Source: Blastococcus sp. DSM 46786
GTDB taxonomy: Bacteria; Actinomycetota; Actinomycetes; Mycobacteriales; Geodermatophilaceae
Length of the DNA stretch: 64,000 bases
Assembly: GCF_900109665.1 (NCBI RefSeq)
Contig: NZ_FOAO01000009.1
Location: 115,634-179,633, forward strand
Direction of reading: 5' to 3'
Shown here: piece by piece, positions 36,085 to 45,216 of the stretch
How the letters are laid out: each line of letters begins with the position of its first letter
How positions within the stretch are numbered: position 1 is the first letter of the stretch
Notes under the pieces: generated by a model
Told to the model about the DNA's origin: nothing
The model's database searches: none
Seen by the model: the letters and a program-made list of their open reading frames with translations, nothing else
Made by a program: the position numbers and the translations under genes

Positions 36085-37122
36085 TCAGCCGCCGAGCACC
36101 GCGTCGAGCACCTGCCGGGCGCACTCGTCCACCGTCCGCCCCGCGGTCTCCACGGTGACCTCCGCGTCCACCGGGACCTCGTAGGGGTCGCTGATGCCGG
36201 TGAAGGCGGGGATCTCCCCGCGCCGGGCTCGCGCGTAGAGCCCCTTGCGGTCGCGCGCCTCGCACTCGGCCAGCGACGTGGCCACGTGCACCAGCACGAA
36301 GCTGCCCGGCCCGGCCTGCCGCTCGACCTCCCGGCGCACCTCGCTGCGCACCTCGGCGTAGGGGGCGATGGGCGCGCACACCGCGGTGCCGCCGTGCTTG
36401 GCGATCTGCGCGGCGACCCAGCCGATCCGCAGCACGTTGGTGTCGCGGTCGGCCCGGGAGAAGCCCAGCCCGGCCGACAGGTGGTGGCGCACCTCGTCGC
36501 CGTCGAGCAGGGTGACCGTCCGGCCGGCCTCCACGAGCAGCTCGACCACCCGGGCGGCGATCGTCGACTTCCCGGCGCCGGACAGCCCCGTGCAGAGGAC
36601 GACGCGCCCCCCGGTCCGGAACCGCCCGTCGCCGGGGTCGTTCCCGAGCAGCTCCGCGCCGTAGGCGGCGGCGAGGTCGGTGGCGGGCACCTCGGGGGCC
36701 CCCGGCGTCACCGGCACCGGGAGGACGACGACCTCACGCCCGCCGCTCCGCACGGAACCCCATCCGGCGGCGCGCTGCGCCAGCGCGGCCGAGTCCGGCG
36801 GCAACCCGGCCGCGGGCAGCAGCACCAGCACCCGCGACGGCAGGCCGGAGACGTCGGCCGGCGGCGCCCCGACCCAGGCGGCCGGGGACTCCCAGCCCCG
36901 ATCGTGCAGCCGGGCCGCCACCTCGGCCGGGGCCTCCCAGCGCGGCACCTCGGCGATGGTCAGGTCCTCGCCGTCGGAGGTCGCCACGAGCACGCCCTGG
37001 GCGTCCTCGTACTCCTCGGCCGGGGGCAGCTCCGGCGCGGCGTCGACGAGGCCGTAGTGGAAACGGGCGACGGCGGCGACCTGCGCGTCACCGAGTCTGA
37101 GGCGGGCCGGCACGCCGGTCAT
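36085..37122 (-). CDS. cysC: Adenylylsulfate kinase with unusual N-terminal domain
   Basis: Phosphorylates adenylylsulfate to PAPS for sulfation or sulfate assimilation. The C-terminal half (about 170-345) is a complete APS kinase: Walker A GLSGAGKST near residue 177, LLDGDEVRHHLSAGLGFSRADRD, RIGWVAAQIAKHG, APIAPYAEVR, GLYARARRGEIPAFTGISDPYE. The N-terminal about 165 residues do not match the CysN GTPase or ATP sulfurylase catalytic motifs; they carry an acidic stretch (ELPPAEEYEDAQGVLVA) and RVLVLLPAAGLPP. It could be a decayed ATP-sulfurylase-like module. No cysD/cysN is nearby. ATG 37122; separated from prs by 38 nt. Confidence 0.85.
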   Translation of the reverse strand: MTGVPARLRLGDAQVAAVARFHYGLVDAAPELPPAEEYEDAQGVLVATSDGEDLTIAEVPRWEAPAEVAARLHDRGWESPAAWVGAPPADVSGLPSRVLVLLPAAGLPPDSAALAQRAAGWGSVRSGGREVVVLPVPVTPGAPEVPATDLAAAYGAELLGNDPGDGRFRTGGRVVLCTGLSGAGKSTIAARVVELLVEAGRTVTLLDGDEVRHHLSAGLGFSRADRDTNVLRIGWVAAQIAKHGGTAVCAPIAPYAEVRSEVRREVERQAGPGSFVLVHVATSLAECEARDRKGLYARARRGEIPAFTGISDPYEVPVDAEVTVETAGRTVDECARQVLDAVLGG

Positions 37123-37160
37123 CCTCGCAGGAGGACGGCCCGGCAGCGCGGGCCGGTGCG

Positions 37161-38141
37161 TCAGCTGGCGCCGTCGAAGAGGCTGGTGACCGAGCCGTCC
37201 TCGAAGACCTCCTTGATCGCCCGCGCGAGCAGCGGGGCGATCGAGAGGACGGTGAGCTTGTCGAACTGGCGGGCCGGCTCGATGGGCAGCGTGTTGGTCA
37301 CGATGACCTCGCTGACCTTGCTGTTGGAGAGCCGCTCGACGGCCGGGCCCGAGAGCACGCCGTGCGTGGCGGTGACGATGACGTCGGCCGCGCCGGCGTC
37401 GAAGAGCGTCTCCGCGGCCTTCACGATCGTGCCGCCGGTGTCGATCATGTCGTCGACCAGGATGCAGACCCGGCCCTCGACCTCGCCGACGACGCGGTTG
37501 GCGACGACCTCGTTGGCCACCAGCGGGTCGCGGGTCTTGTGGATGAAGGCCAGCGGGGTGCCGCCGAGCTTGTCGCTCCACCGCTCGGAGACGCGGACCC
37601 GGCCGGAGTCGGGCGAGACGACGGTGATGTCGCGGTCGCCCCAGCGCTCGCAGACGTGCTTGACGAGCAGGTCGAGGGCGAAGAGGTGGTCGACCGGGCC
37701 GTCGAAGAAGCCCTGGATCTGGGCGGTGTGCAGGTCGACGGTCATCAGCCGGTCGGCGCCCGCGGTCTTGAACATGTCGGCGACCAGGCGGGCCGAGATC
37801 GGCTCGCGGCCGCGGTGCTTCTTGTCCTGCCGGGCGTAGGGGAAGAACGGCGCGACGACGGTGATCCGCTTGGCCGAGGCGCGCTTGAGCGCATCGACCA
37901 TGATCAGCTGCTCCATGAGCCAGGTGTTGATCGGCGCGGTGTGGCTCTGCACCACGAAGGCGTCGCAGCCGCGTACCGACTCCTCGAAGCGCACGAACAG
38001 CTCGCCGTTGGCGAACTCGTAGGCGGCGGTCGGGGTGGGCGTCACGCCCAGGTGACCGGCGATCTCGTCGGCCAGCGCGGGGTAGGCCCGGCCGGAGAAG
38101 AGCATCATGCTCTTGTTCGTCGTCTGCCGGATCGCACTCAT
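37161..38141 (-). CDS. prs: Ribose-phosphate pyrophosphokinase
   Basis: Makes PRPP from ribose-5-phosphate and ATP, feeding nucleotides, His, Trp and decaprenyl-phosphoryl-arabinose. 326 residues, normal class I length. Seen: MMLFSGRAYPALADEIA, FANGELFVRFEESVRG, catalytic-loop region FFPYARQDKKHRGREPISA, VDLHTAQIQGFF, and the PRPP-binding VDDMIDTGGTIVKAA. ATG 38141. It lies 13 nt downstream of glmU, the conserved glmU-prs pair, indicating co-transcription. Confidence 0.97.
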   Translation of the reverse strand: MSAIRQTTNKSMMLFSGRAYPALADEIAGHLGVTPTPTAAYEFANGELFVRFEESVRGCDAFVVQSHTAPINTWLMEQLIMVDALKRASAKRITVVAPFFPYARQDKKHRGREPISARLVADMFKTAGADRLMTVDLHTAQIQGFFDGPVDHLFALDLLVKHVCERWGDRDITVVSPDSGRVRVSERWSDKLGGTPLAFIHKTRDPLVANEVVANRVVGEVEGRVCILVDDMIDTGGTIVKAAETLFDAGAADVIVTATHGVLSGPAVERLSNSKVSEVIVTNTLPIEPARQFDKLTVLSIAPLLARAIKEVFEDGSVTSLFDGAS

Positions 38142-38154
38142 CGGCTCGCTGTCC

Positions 38155-39663
38155 CTAGCTGTCGTGGGCCGCACGGGAGGACTCGGACGGGTCCGCCCCG
38201 GGTGCCTCGGTCCGGCCCTCGGCCGCTGCCGCGGCCTCCGCAGCGGGCGTTCCGGACCGTCGGCGACGCACCCAGCCTGCCACATTCCGCTGGGGTGCCC
38301 GCGCGACGGCCATGGCCCCGGGGGGCACGTCGGAGGTGATCACCGACCCCGCCGCGGTGTAGGCGCCGTCCCCCACGGTGACCGGCGCCACGAACATGTT
38401 GTCGGCCCCGGTGCGCGCGTGCTCCCCGATGGTGGTGCGGTGCTTGGCCACGCCGTCGTAGTTCACGAACACCGTGGCCGCCCCGATGTTGGTGCCGCGG
38501 CCGATCGTCGCGTCGCCCACGTAGGACAGGTGCGGGATCTTCGCTCCCTCTCCGACCTGCGCGTTCTTGGTCTCCACGAAGGTGCCGACCTTCGCCCCGG
38601 CGCCGAGGTCGGTGCCCGGGCGCAGGTAGGCGAACGGGCCGACGGAGACCTGCGCCCCGATCCGCGCGCCCACCGCGTGCGCCCGCACCACGGTGGCCCC
38701 CTCCCCCACCTCGGTGTCCTCCAGCGTGGTGTCCGGGCCCACGTGGGCAGCGTCACCCACCGAGGTTCCCCCGCGGAGGTGGGTGCCGGGCTCCAGGACG
38801 GCGTCCCGCCCCACCGTCGCGGTGACGTCGACCCACGTGGTGAGGGGGTCGACGACGGTGACGCCGCTGCGCATGAGCCCGTCGAGCACGCGATCGTTGA
38901 GGGTGCGGCGGCGGGCGGCGAGCTCCACGCGGTCGTTGCAGCCGAGGACGTCGTCGGGGTCCTCGGCGCGGACCGCGGCCGTCGGCGCCCCGCCGTCGAC
39001 CAGCGGCGCGAGCGCGTCGGTCAGGTACTGCTCGCCCTGCGCGTTCGACCTCCCGAGACCGGCCAGGACCCGGCGCAGGGTGCCGGCGTCCGCGACGTAG
39101 ACGCCGGCGTTGACCTCGCGGAGGGCGCGCTGCTCGTCGGTCGCGTCCCGCTCCTCGACGATGGCCTGCGGGGCGCCGCGGTCGTCGCGGACGATCCGGC
39201 CCAGGCCCGTGGGGTCCTCGACCTCGGCGGTGAGGACGGTGAAGACGCTGCCGGCGGCGTCGTGGGCGGCCACGAGCCCGGTCAGCGTCCGGCTGGTCAG
39301 CAGCGGCGAGTCCCCGTTGACGACGAGCACCGAGCCTTCGAGATCCGGCACGGCGGCCAGGGCGACCTCGGCCGCGTGGCCGGAACCGAGCTGCTCCTCC
39401 TGCACGACCGCCAGGGTCTCGGGCGCGACCTGCGCCAGGTGGGCCGCCACCTGGTCGCGGCCGGAGCCGACGACGACGACGGTCCGGCCCGCCGCCAGCG
39501 GCGCGGCCGCGGCGAGGACGTGCCCGAGCATGCTGCGCCCGCCCAGCGGGTGCAGCACCTTGGGGGTCGACGAGCGCATCCGGGTGCCCTGCCCGGCGGC
39601 CAGGACCACGACGGCCGCCACCGTCGGCGCGTCGGGGGCGGGGACCGGCTGCGGGTGGGTCAC
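38155..39663 (-). CDS. glmU: Bifunctional GlmU: GlcN-1-P acetyltransferase / UDP-GlcNAc pyrophosphorylase
   Basis: Makes UDP-GlcNAc for peptidoglycan and surface glycans. 502 residues: pyrophosphorylase domain (VVVLAAGQGTRMRSSTPKVL, VNGDSPLLTSRTL, EVNAGVYVAD) then the left-handed beta-helix acetyltransferase (IPHLSYVGDATIGRGTNIGA, VFVNYDGVAKHRTTIGE, PVTVGDGAYTAAGSVITSDV), ending in a disordered Ala/Glu tail common in actinobacteria. GTG 39663 has GAGGAG four bases upstream; a longer open frame upstream runs through the tRNA-Gln gene and is not used. Confidence 0.97.
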   Translation of the reverse strand: MTHPQPVPAPDAPTVAAVVVLAAGQGTRMRSSTPKVLHPLGGRSMLGHVLAAAAPLAAGRTVVVVGSGRDQVAAHLAQVAPETLAVVQEEQLGSGHAAEVALAAVPDLEGSVLVVNGDSPLLTSRTLTGLVAAHDAAGSVFTVLTAEVEDPTGLGRIVRDDRGAPQAIVEERDATDEQRALREVNAGVYVADAGTLRRVLAGLGRSNAQGEQYLTDALAPLVDGGAPTAAVRAEDPDDVLGCNDRVELAARRRTLNDRVLDGLMRSGVTVVDPLTTWVDVTATVGRDAVLEPGTHLRGGTSVGDAAHVGPDTTLEDTEVGEGATVVRAHAVGARIGAQVSVGPFAYLRPGTDLGAGAKVGTFVETKNAQVGEGAKIPHLSYVGDATIGRGTNIGAATVFVNYDGVAKHRTTIGEHARTGADNMFVAPVTVGDGAYTAAGSVITSDVPPGAMAVARAPQRNVAGWVRRRRSGTPAAEAAAAAEGRTEAPGADPSESSRAAHDS

Positions 39664-39694
39664 GGAACTCCTCGGGCGGCGTCGGCGGGTTGCG

Positions 39695-39767
39695 CTGGGG
39701 GACTCGGACTCGAACCGAGACTTCCCGGCTCCAAAGGCCGGCGGGCTGCCGATTACCCCATCCCCCA
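39695..39767 (-). tRNA. tRNA-Gln(UUG)
   Basis: Cloverleaf on the minus strand: acceptor TGGGGGA/TCCCCCA, anticodon stem CCGGC/GCCGG with loop CTTTGGA (anticodon TTG), T arm CTCGG-TTCGAGT-CCGAG, discriminator G. It is 31 nt upstream of glmU. The U1-A72 pair and G73 fit glutamine identity. Confidence 0.95.
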
Positions 39768-39974
39768 TCCCCGGGCCGGTGCGGGCCCGGGAGGCGCCGG
39801 GTGGAGCGGCGCCCGTCGCGAGCCTAGGGCCCCGCCGGTGCCGCGGGCACGCGCGCGGGCGCCGATGTCGCCGCGGCCCGCTCGCCGCCTCCCCCGCGGT
39901 GGCGTACGTTACGGCCACGCAGCCGGGCCCAGCGCGCACCGGCCGAACCCCCCACCGGTCGCCTCGGAGGCCCC

Positions 39975-40967
39975 TTGTCCGCTCCTGCCCGCACCCGGCC
40001 CATGGCTCCCCCGCGCCCCGCGGACCCGCACGCCGGGCTCCCGGCCCACGCGATCGGCCGGCGCAAGAGCGTCCTGGAGATCGTCACCCTCTACGTCTTC
40101 GTGGTGGTGCCCTTCCTCGCCCTGGCCGCGGTCGTCCCGGCCGTGTGGGGCTGGGGTCTCTCCTGGCTCGACGTGGGCCTGGCGGTCGGCTTCTACTTCG
40201 CCACCCTCCTCGGCGTGACGGTGGGCTACCACCGCTACTTCACGCACGGCTCGTTCAAGGCGAAGCGGCCGCTGCGGCTCGCGCTCGCCGTGGCCGGCTC
40301 CATGGCCATCCAGGGGCCGGTGGTGCAGTGGGTGGCCGACCACCGGCGCCACCACGCCTTCTCCGACCGCGAGGGCGACCCGCACTCGCCGTGGCGCTAC
40401 GGCACCGGCGCCGGCGCCCTGCTCAAGGGCATGTTCCACGCGCACCTGGGCTGGCTGTTCGAGCGCCGCAAGACCAACGCCGAGCGCTACGCGCCCGACC
40501 TGCTCAAGGACCCCGCGCTGGTCATGACCGGCCGGCTGTTCATCGTCTGGGCGGCGGTCAGCGTGTTCCTGCCCGCGCTCATCGGCGGCGTGGTCACCGG
40601 CACCTGGGCCGGGGCCTGGTCGGCCTTCTTCTGGGCGGGTCTGGTGCGCATCGCGCTGCTGCACCACGTCACCTGGTCGATCAACTCGGTCTGCCACGTG
40701 GTCGGCGACCGCCCGTTCGTCTCCCCCGGCCGCGACCGCGCCACGAACTTCTGGCCCCTGGCGATCCTCAGCGCGGGCGAGTCGTGGCACAACCTGCACC
40801 ACGCCGACCCGACCTGCGCCCGCCACGGCGTGCTGCGCGGCCAGATCGACATCAGCGCCCGGGTGATCTGGGCGTTCGAGAAGCTCGGCTGGGCCTGGAA
40901 CGTGAAGTGGCCCGACCCGGTTCGGCTGGCGGCCAAGCGCCGCGTGCCCGCGGCGACCGGCAGCTGA
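39975..40967 (+). CDS. Acyl-CoA / fatty acid desaturase (delta-9 type)
   Basis: Membrane di-iron enzyme that inserts a cis double bond in acyl chains. 330 residues with all three histidine boxes: HRYFTH near residue 87, DHRRHHAFSD near 122 and HNLHHADP near 273, plus an additional ligand in HHVTWSINSVCH. Two pairs of hydrophobic helices flank the boxes. TTG 39975 is the start used here; the next in-frame ATG (about ten codons on, MAPPRP) is the alternative. Single-gene unit divergent from the tRNA-Gln/glmU side, followed by a hairpin terminator. Confidence 0.92.
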   Translation: MSAPARTRPMAPPRPADPHAGLPAHAIGRRKSVLEIVTLYVFVVVPFLALAAVVPAVWGWGLSWLDVGLAVGFYFATLLGVTVGYHRYFTHGSFKAKRPLRLALAVAGSMAIQGPVVQWVADHRRHHAFSDREGDPHSPWRYGTGAGALLKGMFHAHLGWLFERRKTNAERYAPDLLKDPALVMTGRLFIVWAAVSVFLPALIGGVVTGTWAGAWSAFFWAGLVRIALLHHVTWSINSVCHVVGDRPFVSPGRDRATNFWPLAILSAGESWHNLHHADPTCARHGVLRGQIDISARVIWAFEKLGWAWNVKWPDPVRLAAKRRVPAATGS

Positions 40968-40975
40968 CCCCCCGC

Positions 40976-41005
40976 CCCTGCCCGTGCAGGACCACGCGGG
41001 CAGGG
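40976..41005. terminator. Terminator of the desaturase gene
   Basis: CCCTGCCCG pairs with CGGGCAGGG (9 bp, 12-nt loop) nine bases after the desaturase stop. Confidence 0.7.
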
Positions 41006-41071
41006 ATGTGGGACAGCCGGGAGCGAGCCGACGCTCGGACCTGCGCGCCCTTTCAGCACGCCGGGCGCCCG

Positions 41072-41128
41072 GATGGTGTGCGCTGGCGCCCCCTTTCACG
41101 GGAGAAAGCGGGCGCCCGCGCACACCAT
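41072..41128. repeat. Large inverted repeat between desaturase and ispE
   Basis: Arms of about 25 nt: GATGGTGTGCGC pairs perfectly with GCGCACACCATC, then GGCGCCC with GGGCGCC and CTTTC with GAAAG, with two mismatches and a 6-nt loop. It lies 26 nt past the ispE stop on the minus strand, so it probably terminates both convergent units. It is a single copy here and unlike the other two repeat families. Confidence 0.85.
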
Positions 41129-41153
41129 CGGACGAGTGCGGGCTCGGGCACCG

Positions 41154-42071
41154 TCAGCTGACGGGCCGGGCCCCCGGGACGGGGCCGCTGACCGCTCGCA
41201 CGGTGCGGAAGACCCCGACGCCGGCCAGCTCCGCGGCGAGCCGGACGGCGGAGTCCTCGTCGGCCGCGAGCGCTGCCACGGTGGGACCCGAGCCGCTCAC
41301 CAGGGCGGCGCGGGCACCGGCGTCCTCGGCCGCGCGCAGCGCCCGGCGCAGATCGGGCCGGAGGGCCAGCGCAGCCGGCTGCAGGTCGTTGGCGAGGGCG
41401 GCGGCGAGCTCCGTGGTGGAGCCGGTGCGCAGGGCGGCCAGCACCGGCTCGGCCGGGGTCGGCCCGGTCACGTCCGGCACCCGGCCGTCGGCCCGCATCC
41501 GGTCCAGCTCCCCGTAGACGGCGGGCGTGGAGAGCCCCTCGCCGGCGATGCCGAGCACCCAGTGCCACCGCCCGGCCGCCAGCACCGGGGAGACCTGCTC
41601 GCCCCGGCCGGTGCCGAGGGCGACCCCGCCGACGAGGCCGAACGGGACGTCGCTGCCGAGGTCGGCGGCCAACCGCAGCAGGTCCTCCCGCCCGGCGCGG
41701 GTGCCCCACAGCGTGTCCAGCGCGACGAGGGTCGCCGCGGCGTCGGCGCTGCCCCCGGCCAGCCCGGCGGCGACCGGGATGCTCTTGGCCACCTCGAGGT
41801 CGGCGTCGGCGCGGACGCCCGCGTGCCGGGCGAGCAGTTCCGCGGCCCGCCAGACCAGGTTGGTGCGGTCGGCGGGCACCAGGCCGGGGCCGTCAGCACC
41901 CTCGCCGCTCATCCGCAGCGACAGGCCCTCCCCCGGCCGCGCCGTGACGGTGTCGTGCAGCGACACCGCGAGGTAGACGGTGTGCAGCGCGTGGAAGCCG
42001 TCCGCTCGCAGCGGGCCGACGCCCAGGTGCACGTTGATCTTCGCCGGCGCCCGGACCACCACGTCGCTCAC
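41154..42071 (-). CDS. ispE: 4-diphosphocytidyl-2-C-methyl-D-erythritol kinase
   Basis: Fourth step of the MEP isoprenoid pathway, phosphorylating CDP-ME. 305 residues of the GHMP kinase fold: [12 protein letters not shown] at the N-terminus, ATP loop [37 protein letters not shown], and the C-terminal [13 protein letters not shown]. The C-terminal [18 protein letters not shown] end is normal. GTG 42071 overlaps the rsmA stop (GTGA). Gene order rpfB-rsmA-ispE is standard for actinobacteria. Confidence 0.96.
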   Translation of the reverse strand: MSDVVVRAPAKINVHLGVGPLRADGFHALHTVYLAVSLHDTVTARPGEGLSLRMSGEGADGPGLVPADRTNLVWRAAELLARHAGVRADADLEVAKSIPVAAGLAGGSADAAATLVALDTLWGTRAGREDLLRLAADLGSDVPFGLVGGVALGTGRGEQVSPVLAAGRWHWVLGIAGEGLSTPAVYGELDRMRADGRVPDVTGPTPAEPVLAALRTGSTTELAAALANDLQPAALALRPDLRRALRAAEDAGARAALVSGSGPTVAALAADEDSAVRLAAELAGVGVFRTVRAVSGPVPGARPVS

Positions 42072-42934
42072 GGCTGCACCGCCTCGGTGGCGGCCAGGCG
42101 GGCGAAGTCGGTGACCGAGAGCTGCTCCCCGCGGGCGGTGGGCTCGATGCCGGCGGCGCGCAGGCGTCCCTCGGCGGCGGCGGGGCTGCCCGCCCACCGC
42201 GCCAGCGCGGCGCGCAAGCCCTTGCGGCGCATGCCGAAGGCGGCGTCCACGGCGGCGAAGGTCGCGAGCCGGTCCCCCGGTGGCGGCGGCCGGCGGACGA
42301 GGGCGACCAGGCCGGAGTCGACGTTGGGCTCCGGCCAGAAGACCCGGCGCCCGACGTTGCCGGCCCGGCGCACCTCGCCGTACCAGGCCGCCTTGACCGA
42401 GGGCACCCCGTAGGCGGGCGTCCCCGGCGCGGCGGCCAGCCGCTCGGCCACCTCGGCCTGCACGAGCACCAGCGCCCGGTCCAGCGTGGGCAGCAGCTCG
42501 AGCAGGTGCAGCAGCACCGGGACGGCGACGTTGTAGGGCAGGTTGGCCACCAGCGCGGTGGGTGGCGGCCCCGGCAGCTCGCGGATCCGCAGCGCGTCGT
42601 CCCGCACCACGGTGAGCCGGTCGGCGAGGTCGGGCCGGCGGGCGGCGACGGTGGCGGGCAGCAGCTCGGCCAGCCGCGGGTCGATCTCCACCGCCGTCAC
42701 GTGGGCGACGGCCGGCAGCAGCCCGAGGGTGAGCGAGCCCAGCCCGGGCCCCACCTCGAGCACGACGTCGTCCGGCCGCAGGTCGGCGGTGCGCACGATC
42801 CGCCGGATGGTGTTCGCGTCGTGCAGGAAGTTCTGCCCGAGCGTCTTGGTGGGACGCAGGTCCAGCTGCTGGGCCAGCTCGCGGATCGCGGCCGGGCCCA
42901 GCAGCCCGTCGGCCTGTTCGGGTTCGGTGCTCAG
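42068..42934 (-). CDS. rsmA: 16S rRNA dimethyladenosine transferase (KsgA/RsmA); probable CTG start
   Basis: Dimethylates A1518/A1519 of 16S rRNA during small-subunit assembly. 288 residues: [33 protein letters not shown] motif [26 protein letters not shown], catalytic [12 protein letters not shown], and [14 protein letters not shown]. The N-terminus aligns with the usual actinobacterial MSTEP... start, but the first codon is CTG (42934), four bases after the rpfB stop. There is no ATG, GTG or TTG between the rpfB stop and the conserved region, so CTG with coupling to rpfB termination is the best reading. Overlaps ispE by four bases. Confidence 0.93.
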   Translation of the reverse strand: MSTEPEQADGLLGPAAIRELAQQLDLRPTKTLGQNFLHDANTIRRIVRTADLRPDDVVLEVGPGLGSLTLGLLPAVAHVTAVEIDPRLAELLPATVAARRPDLADRLTVVRDDALRIRELPGPPPTALVANLPYNVAVPVLLHLLELLPTLDRALVLVQAEVAERLAAAPGTPAYGVPSVKAAWYGEVRRAGNVGRRVFWPEPNVDSGLVALVRRPPPPGDRLATFAAVDAAFGMRRKGLRAALARWAGSPAAAEGRLRAAGIEPTARGEQLSVTDFARLAATEAVQP

Positions 42935-42938
42935 CGGA

Positions 42939-44048
42939 TCAGTTGAACAGGCGCGGGCCGCAGTGCGGCCACTGGCCGGCACCGGAGCGCTGGTACAGCA
43001 GCTGGGCGCGGTAGGTCTGCTCGTCGGCCGAGGCGGCAGCGGGGTCACCGGTGCCGCCGACGGAGTTCCAGGTGGCCTGCGAGAACTGGTACATGCCGCG
43101 GTACTTACCGGTCCCGCTGACCGCGTTCGGGCGGCCGCCGGACTCGCACGCCGCCAGGGCGGCCCAGTTGAGGCCGTCGGCGGACGGGCTGTTCGTCGGG
43201 CGCGCCTTGGTGCCCACCACGACCTGCTCGTCGACCGGCTCGCGGGTGACCGAACTGGACAGCGTCTCGCGGCTGGTCTCGGCCCCGTCGACGACGGTCA
43301 CGCGGTAGGTGGTGGTCTGCTCGCCGTCGACACCGGGCACGGTGACCGTCTCGTCGCCCTGGAACGCCTCGGCGTCCTGGGTCTCGACCCGCCCGTGCGG
43401 CACCGGGGTGGTCTCGGTGACGTCGGAGACCTGCACGCGGTACACCTGCAGGCGCATCCGGTTCAGCAGCGCCTGCTCCAGCCGCAGGCTCGTGCGGTCG
43501 GTCTCGCTGAGCGCGATGCCCTGCTCGGCGAGCAGGTCGCCGGCCGTGGCGGCGGTCGTCGTGACCACGCGCTCCTGGCCGTCGGCGACGAGCACGACGT
43601 CCTTGGGCGTGGTGATGCTCAGCCGCATGCCCTCCAGCGGCAGGCGCTCGCTGCGGCTGGCCGAGACGACCAGGCCGTCGGTGCGGAAGCCGAGCTGCTC
43701 CAGCGCCTCCTCGACCGACAGCGCCGTCACCTGCACCTCGCGGGAGACCCCGTCGACGGTGAGCTCCAGCGGCCGCGCCCGGGTGAGGACGACGGCGTCG
43801 CCGTCGGCCACCGCCTGGTCGGGCGCCGGCAGGACGACGTCGTGCGCGGTGACGGTGAGCCCCTCCTCCTCGAGCACCTCGGCCACCGTGCCGGCGTAGG
43901 TGCCGACGTCCCGGGTCTGACCGTCCACGGTCAGCGAGACGGACTTCTGGGCGAGGAAGAAGGCCAGCGTCCCGCCCACCAGTCCGAGCAGGACGAGGGC
44001 GAAGAGGCTGAGCTGCAGGGAGCGGCGCACGACACTTCCAGGGGTCAC
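42939..44048 (-). CDS. rpfB: Resuscitation-promoting factor RpfB
   Basis: Cell-wall muralytic enzyme that promotes growth resumption. 369 residues: basic N-terminus, one signal-anchor helix (about 11-33, [20 protein letters not shown]), three DUF348 domains ([60 protein letters not shown]), a G5 domain ([17 protein letters not shown]), and the C-terminal lysozyme-like Rpf domain (about 293-369) with catalytic Glu in [12 protein letters not shown] and the [17 protein letters not shown] segment. GTG 44048 lacks a good SD; GTG 44030 is the alternative. The gap to the upstream gene is 328 nt. Confidence 0.95.
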   Translation of the reverse strand: MTPGSVVRRSLQLSLFALVLLGLVGGTLAFFLAQKSVSLTVDGQTRDVGTYAGTVAEVLEEEGLTVTAHDVVLPAPDQAVADGDAVVLTRARPLELTVDGVSREVQVTALSVEEALEQLGFRTDGLVVSASRSERLPLEGMRLSITTPKDVVLVADGQERVVTTTAATAGDLLAEQGIALSETDRTSLRLEQALLNRMRLQVYRVQVSDVTETTPVPHGRVETQDAEAFQGDETVTVPGVDGEQTTTYRVTVVDGAETSRETLSSSVTREPVDEQVVVGTKARPTNSPSADGLNWAALAACESGGRPNAVSGTGKYRGMYQFSQATWNSVGGTGDPAAASADEQTYRAQLLYQRSGAGQWPHCGPRLFN

Positions 44049-44179
44049 AGAACCCGGGCAGGAGAGCGGCGGGACCGCCGGAGCGGCCCGGTCGCGTCGG
44101 CGGCTCGGGCGGCTGCGGCCGGGTTCCCCCGGCGCGGCCTCACCCGGGTCGTCACTCCACCCCGGCTGTCGGTCACGAC

Positions 44180-44206
44180 ACGATAACGAACACTCTGCGC
44201 GTGCAA
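44180..44206 (-). promoter_or_regulatory. Candidate rpfB promoter in a 328-nt leader region
   Basis: The gene-free stretch 44049-44376 holds, on the minus strand, TTGCAC (44206-44201) and TATCGT (44185-44180) spaced 15 nt, in the only AT-richer patch. Transcription from here would give a leader of about 125 nt with GC-rich stem-loops (for example GCCGGG/CCCGGC near 44130). I see no further gene in the stretch. Confidence 0.35.
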
Positions 44207-44376
44207 TGGTGCACGAACGAGTGAAGCAGAGCCCGCCCGCTGCGCAGTGTCGACTCGCCGACACGTGGAGTCATGGCCACGCCGAGGTCGGCCGCCTGCG
44301 GCGACGCCGGCCCACCCGGACGGTCGTGACCAAGGGCACGGCGTGACCGAGGCCCGGACGGGCTGCGGCCGTGGGT

Positions 44377-45216
44377 TCAGCCGGCCAGCGCGGGGGTGCT
44401 GGAGGGCACCGGCCGCAGCCAGCTCAGCAGGAACGCGGCGACCGCGACGCCGGCGGCCAGCGCCGAGAACCCCCCGGCCACGAAGGCGACCGGCAGCACG
44501 TCGAAGCCCTCGCCGACCCGTTCGCCGAGGTCGAGCCCCACCCGCAGCAGCAGCGAGCCGAGCGGGAGGAGGGCGCTCACGCTCGCGGCCGCGACGACGA
44601 GGTGCGCCGACCACGTGCGCAGCGCCTCGTCGACGGGCACGTCCGCGCCGTCGGCGGGCAGCGGGCGGAGCAGGGCGCGCAGCAGCGCCGCCTCGGCCAG
44701 CAGCCACGCCGCCAGCGGCACGGCCACCAGCGCCCAGGCCACCGGACCGTCGAGGTCGCCCGAGGACCACGACCACCCGGCCAGCACGAGCTCGGCGGCG
44801 ACCACCGCGCGCATGGTCCACACCAGCCAGCCGGAGATCTGCTCGCCCTGGCGCGGGCGGCGCGCCGGCGCACTCAGCTGCCAGCGCGGCCGCTGCCGGG
44901 TGACCTCGGCGAGCAGGACGCCCGCCAGCGATCCCAGCACGAGCAGCGGTACCCAGAGGAACACCGACGCCTCGGCGAACGCCACCACGCTGGCCACGAC
45001 CCCGGCGATGCCCAGCAGCAGGCCCAGCCGCCGCCAGCGCCGGCCGTGCAGCGCCTGCCGCTGCAGCGTCGCCGTCCCCTCGGGGGTCGGGGTGGCCAGC
45101 TCCACCGCCGCCCCGGCGACCGCGCGCCGCCCCGCTGCGAGCCCCCAGGCGCGGGCCAGCAGCACGCCCGGCACCAGCAGAGCGACGAAGAGCACGACGG
45201 CGATGAGACGACCCAC
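44377..45216 (-). CDS. Hypothetical multi-pass membrane protein
   Basis: 279 residues; function not recognised. About eight hydrophobic segments: one at the N-terminus (LIAVVLFVALLVPGVLLA), a pair at about 68-106 (LGLLLGIAGVVASVVAF, FLWVPLLVLGSLAGVLLA), and others to the C-terminus (VLPVAFVAGGFSALAAGVAV). The soluble loop after TM3 contains RQRPRWQLSAPARRPRQGEQ. The GTG start 45216 has GGAGGAGG about ten bases upstream, but that SD sits within a hairpin (TGTCCTC/GAGGACA). It lies between tatD and rpfB, where mycobacteria have no equivalent that I recall. Confidence 0.7.
   Translation of the reverse strand: MGRLIAVVLFVALLVPGVLLARAWGLAAGRRAVAGAAVELATPTPEGTATLQRQALHGRRWRRLGLLLGIAGVVASVVAFAEASVFLWVPLLVLGSLAGVLLAEVTRQRPRWQLSAPARRPRQGEQISGWLVWTMRAVVAAELVLAGWSWSSGDLDGPVAWALVAVPLAAWLLAEAALLRALLRPLPADGADVPVDEALRTWSAHLVVAAASVSALLPLGSLLLRVGLDLGERVGEGFDVLPVAFVAGGFSALAAGVAVAAFLLSWLRPVPSSTPALAG

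Noticed and set aside
44049..44376. Cyclic di-AMP (ydaO-type) riboswitch ahead of rpfB
   Set aside because: Such riboswitches are known upstream of rpf genes, but I could not find the conserved core segments; only generic GC-rich stems are seen.
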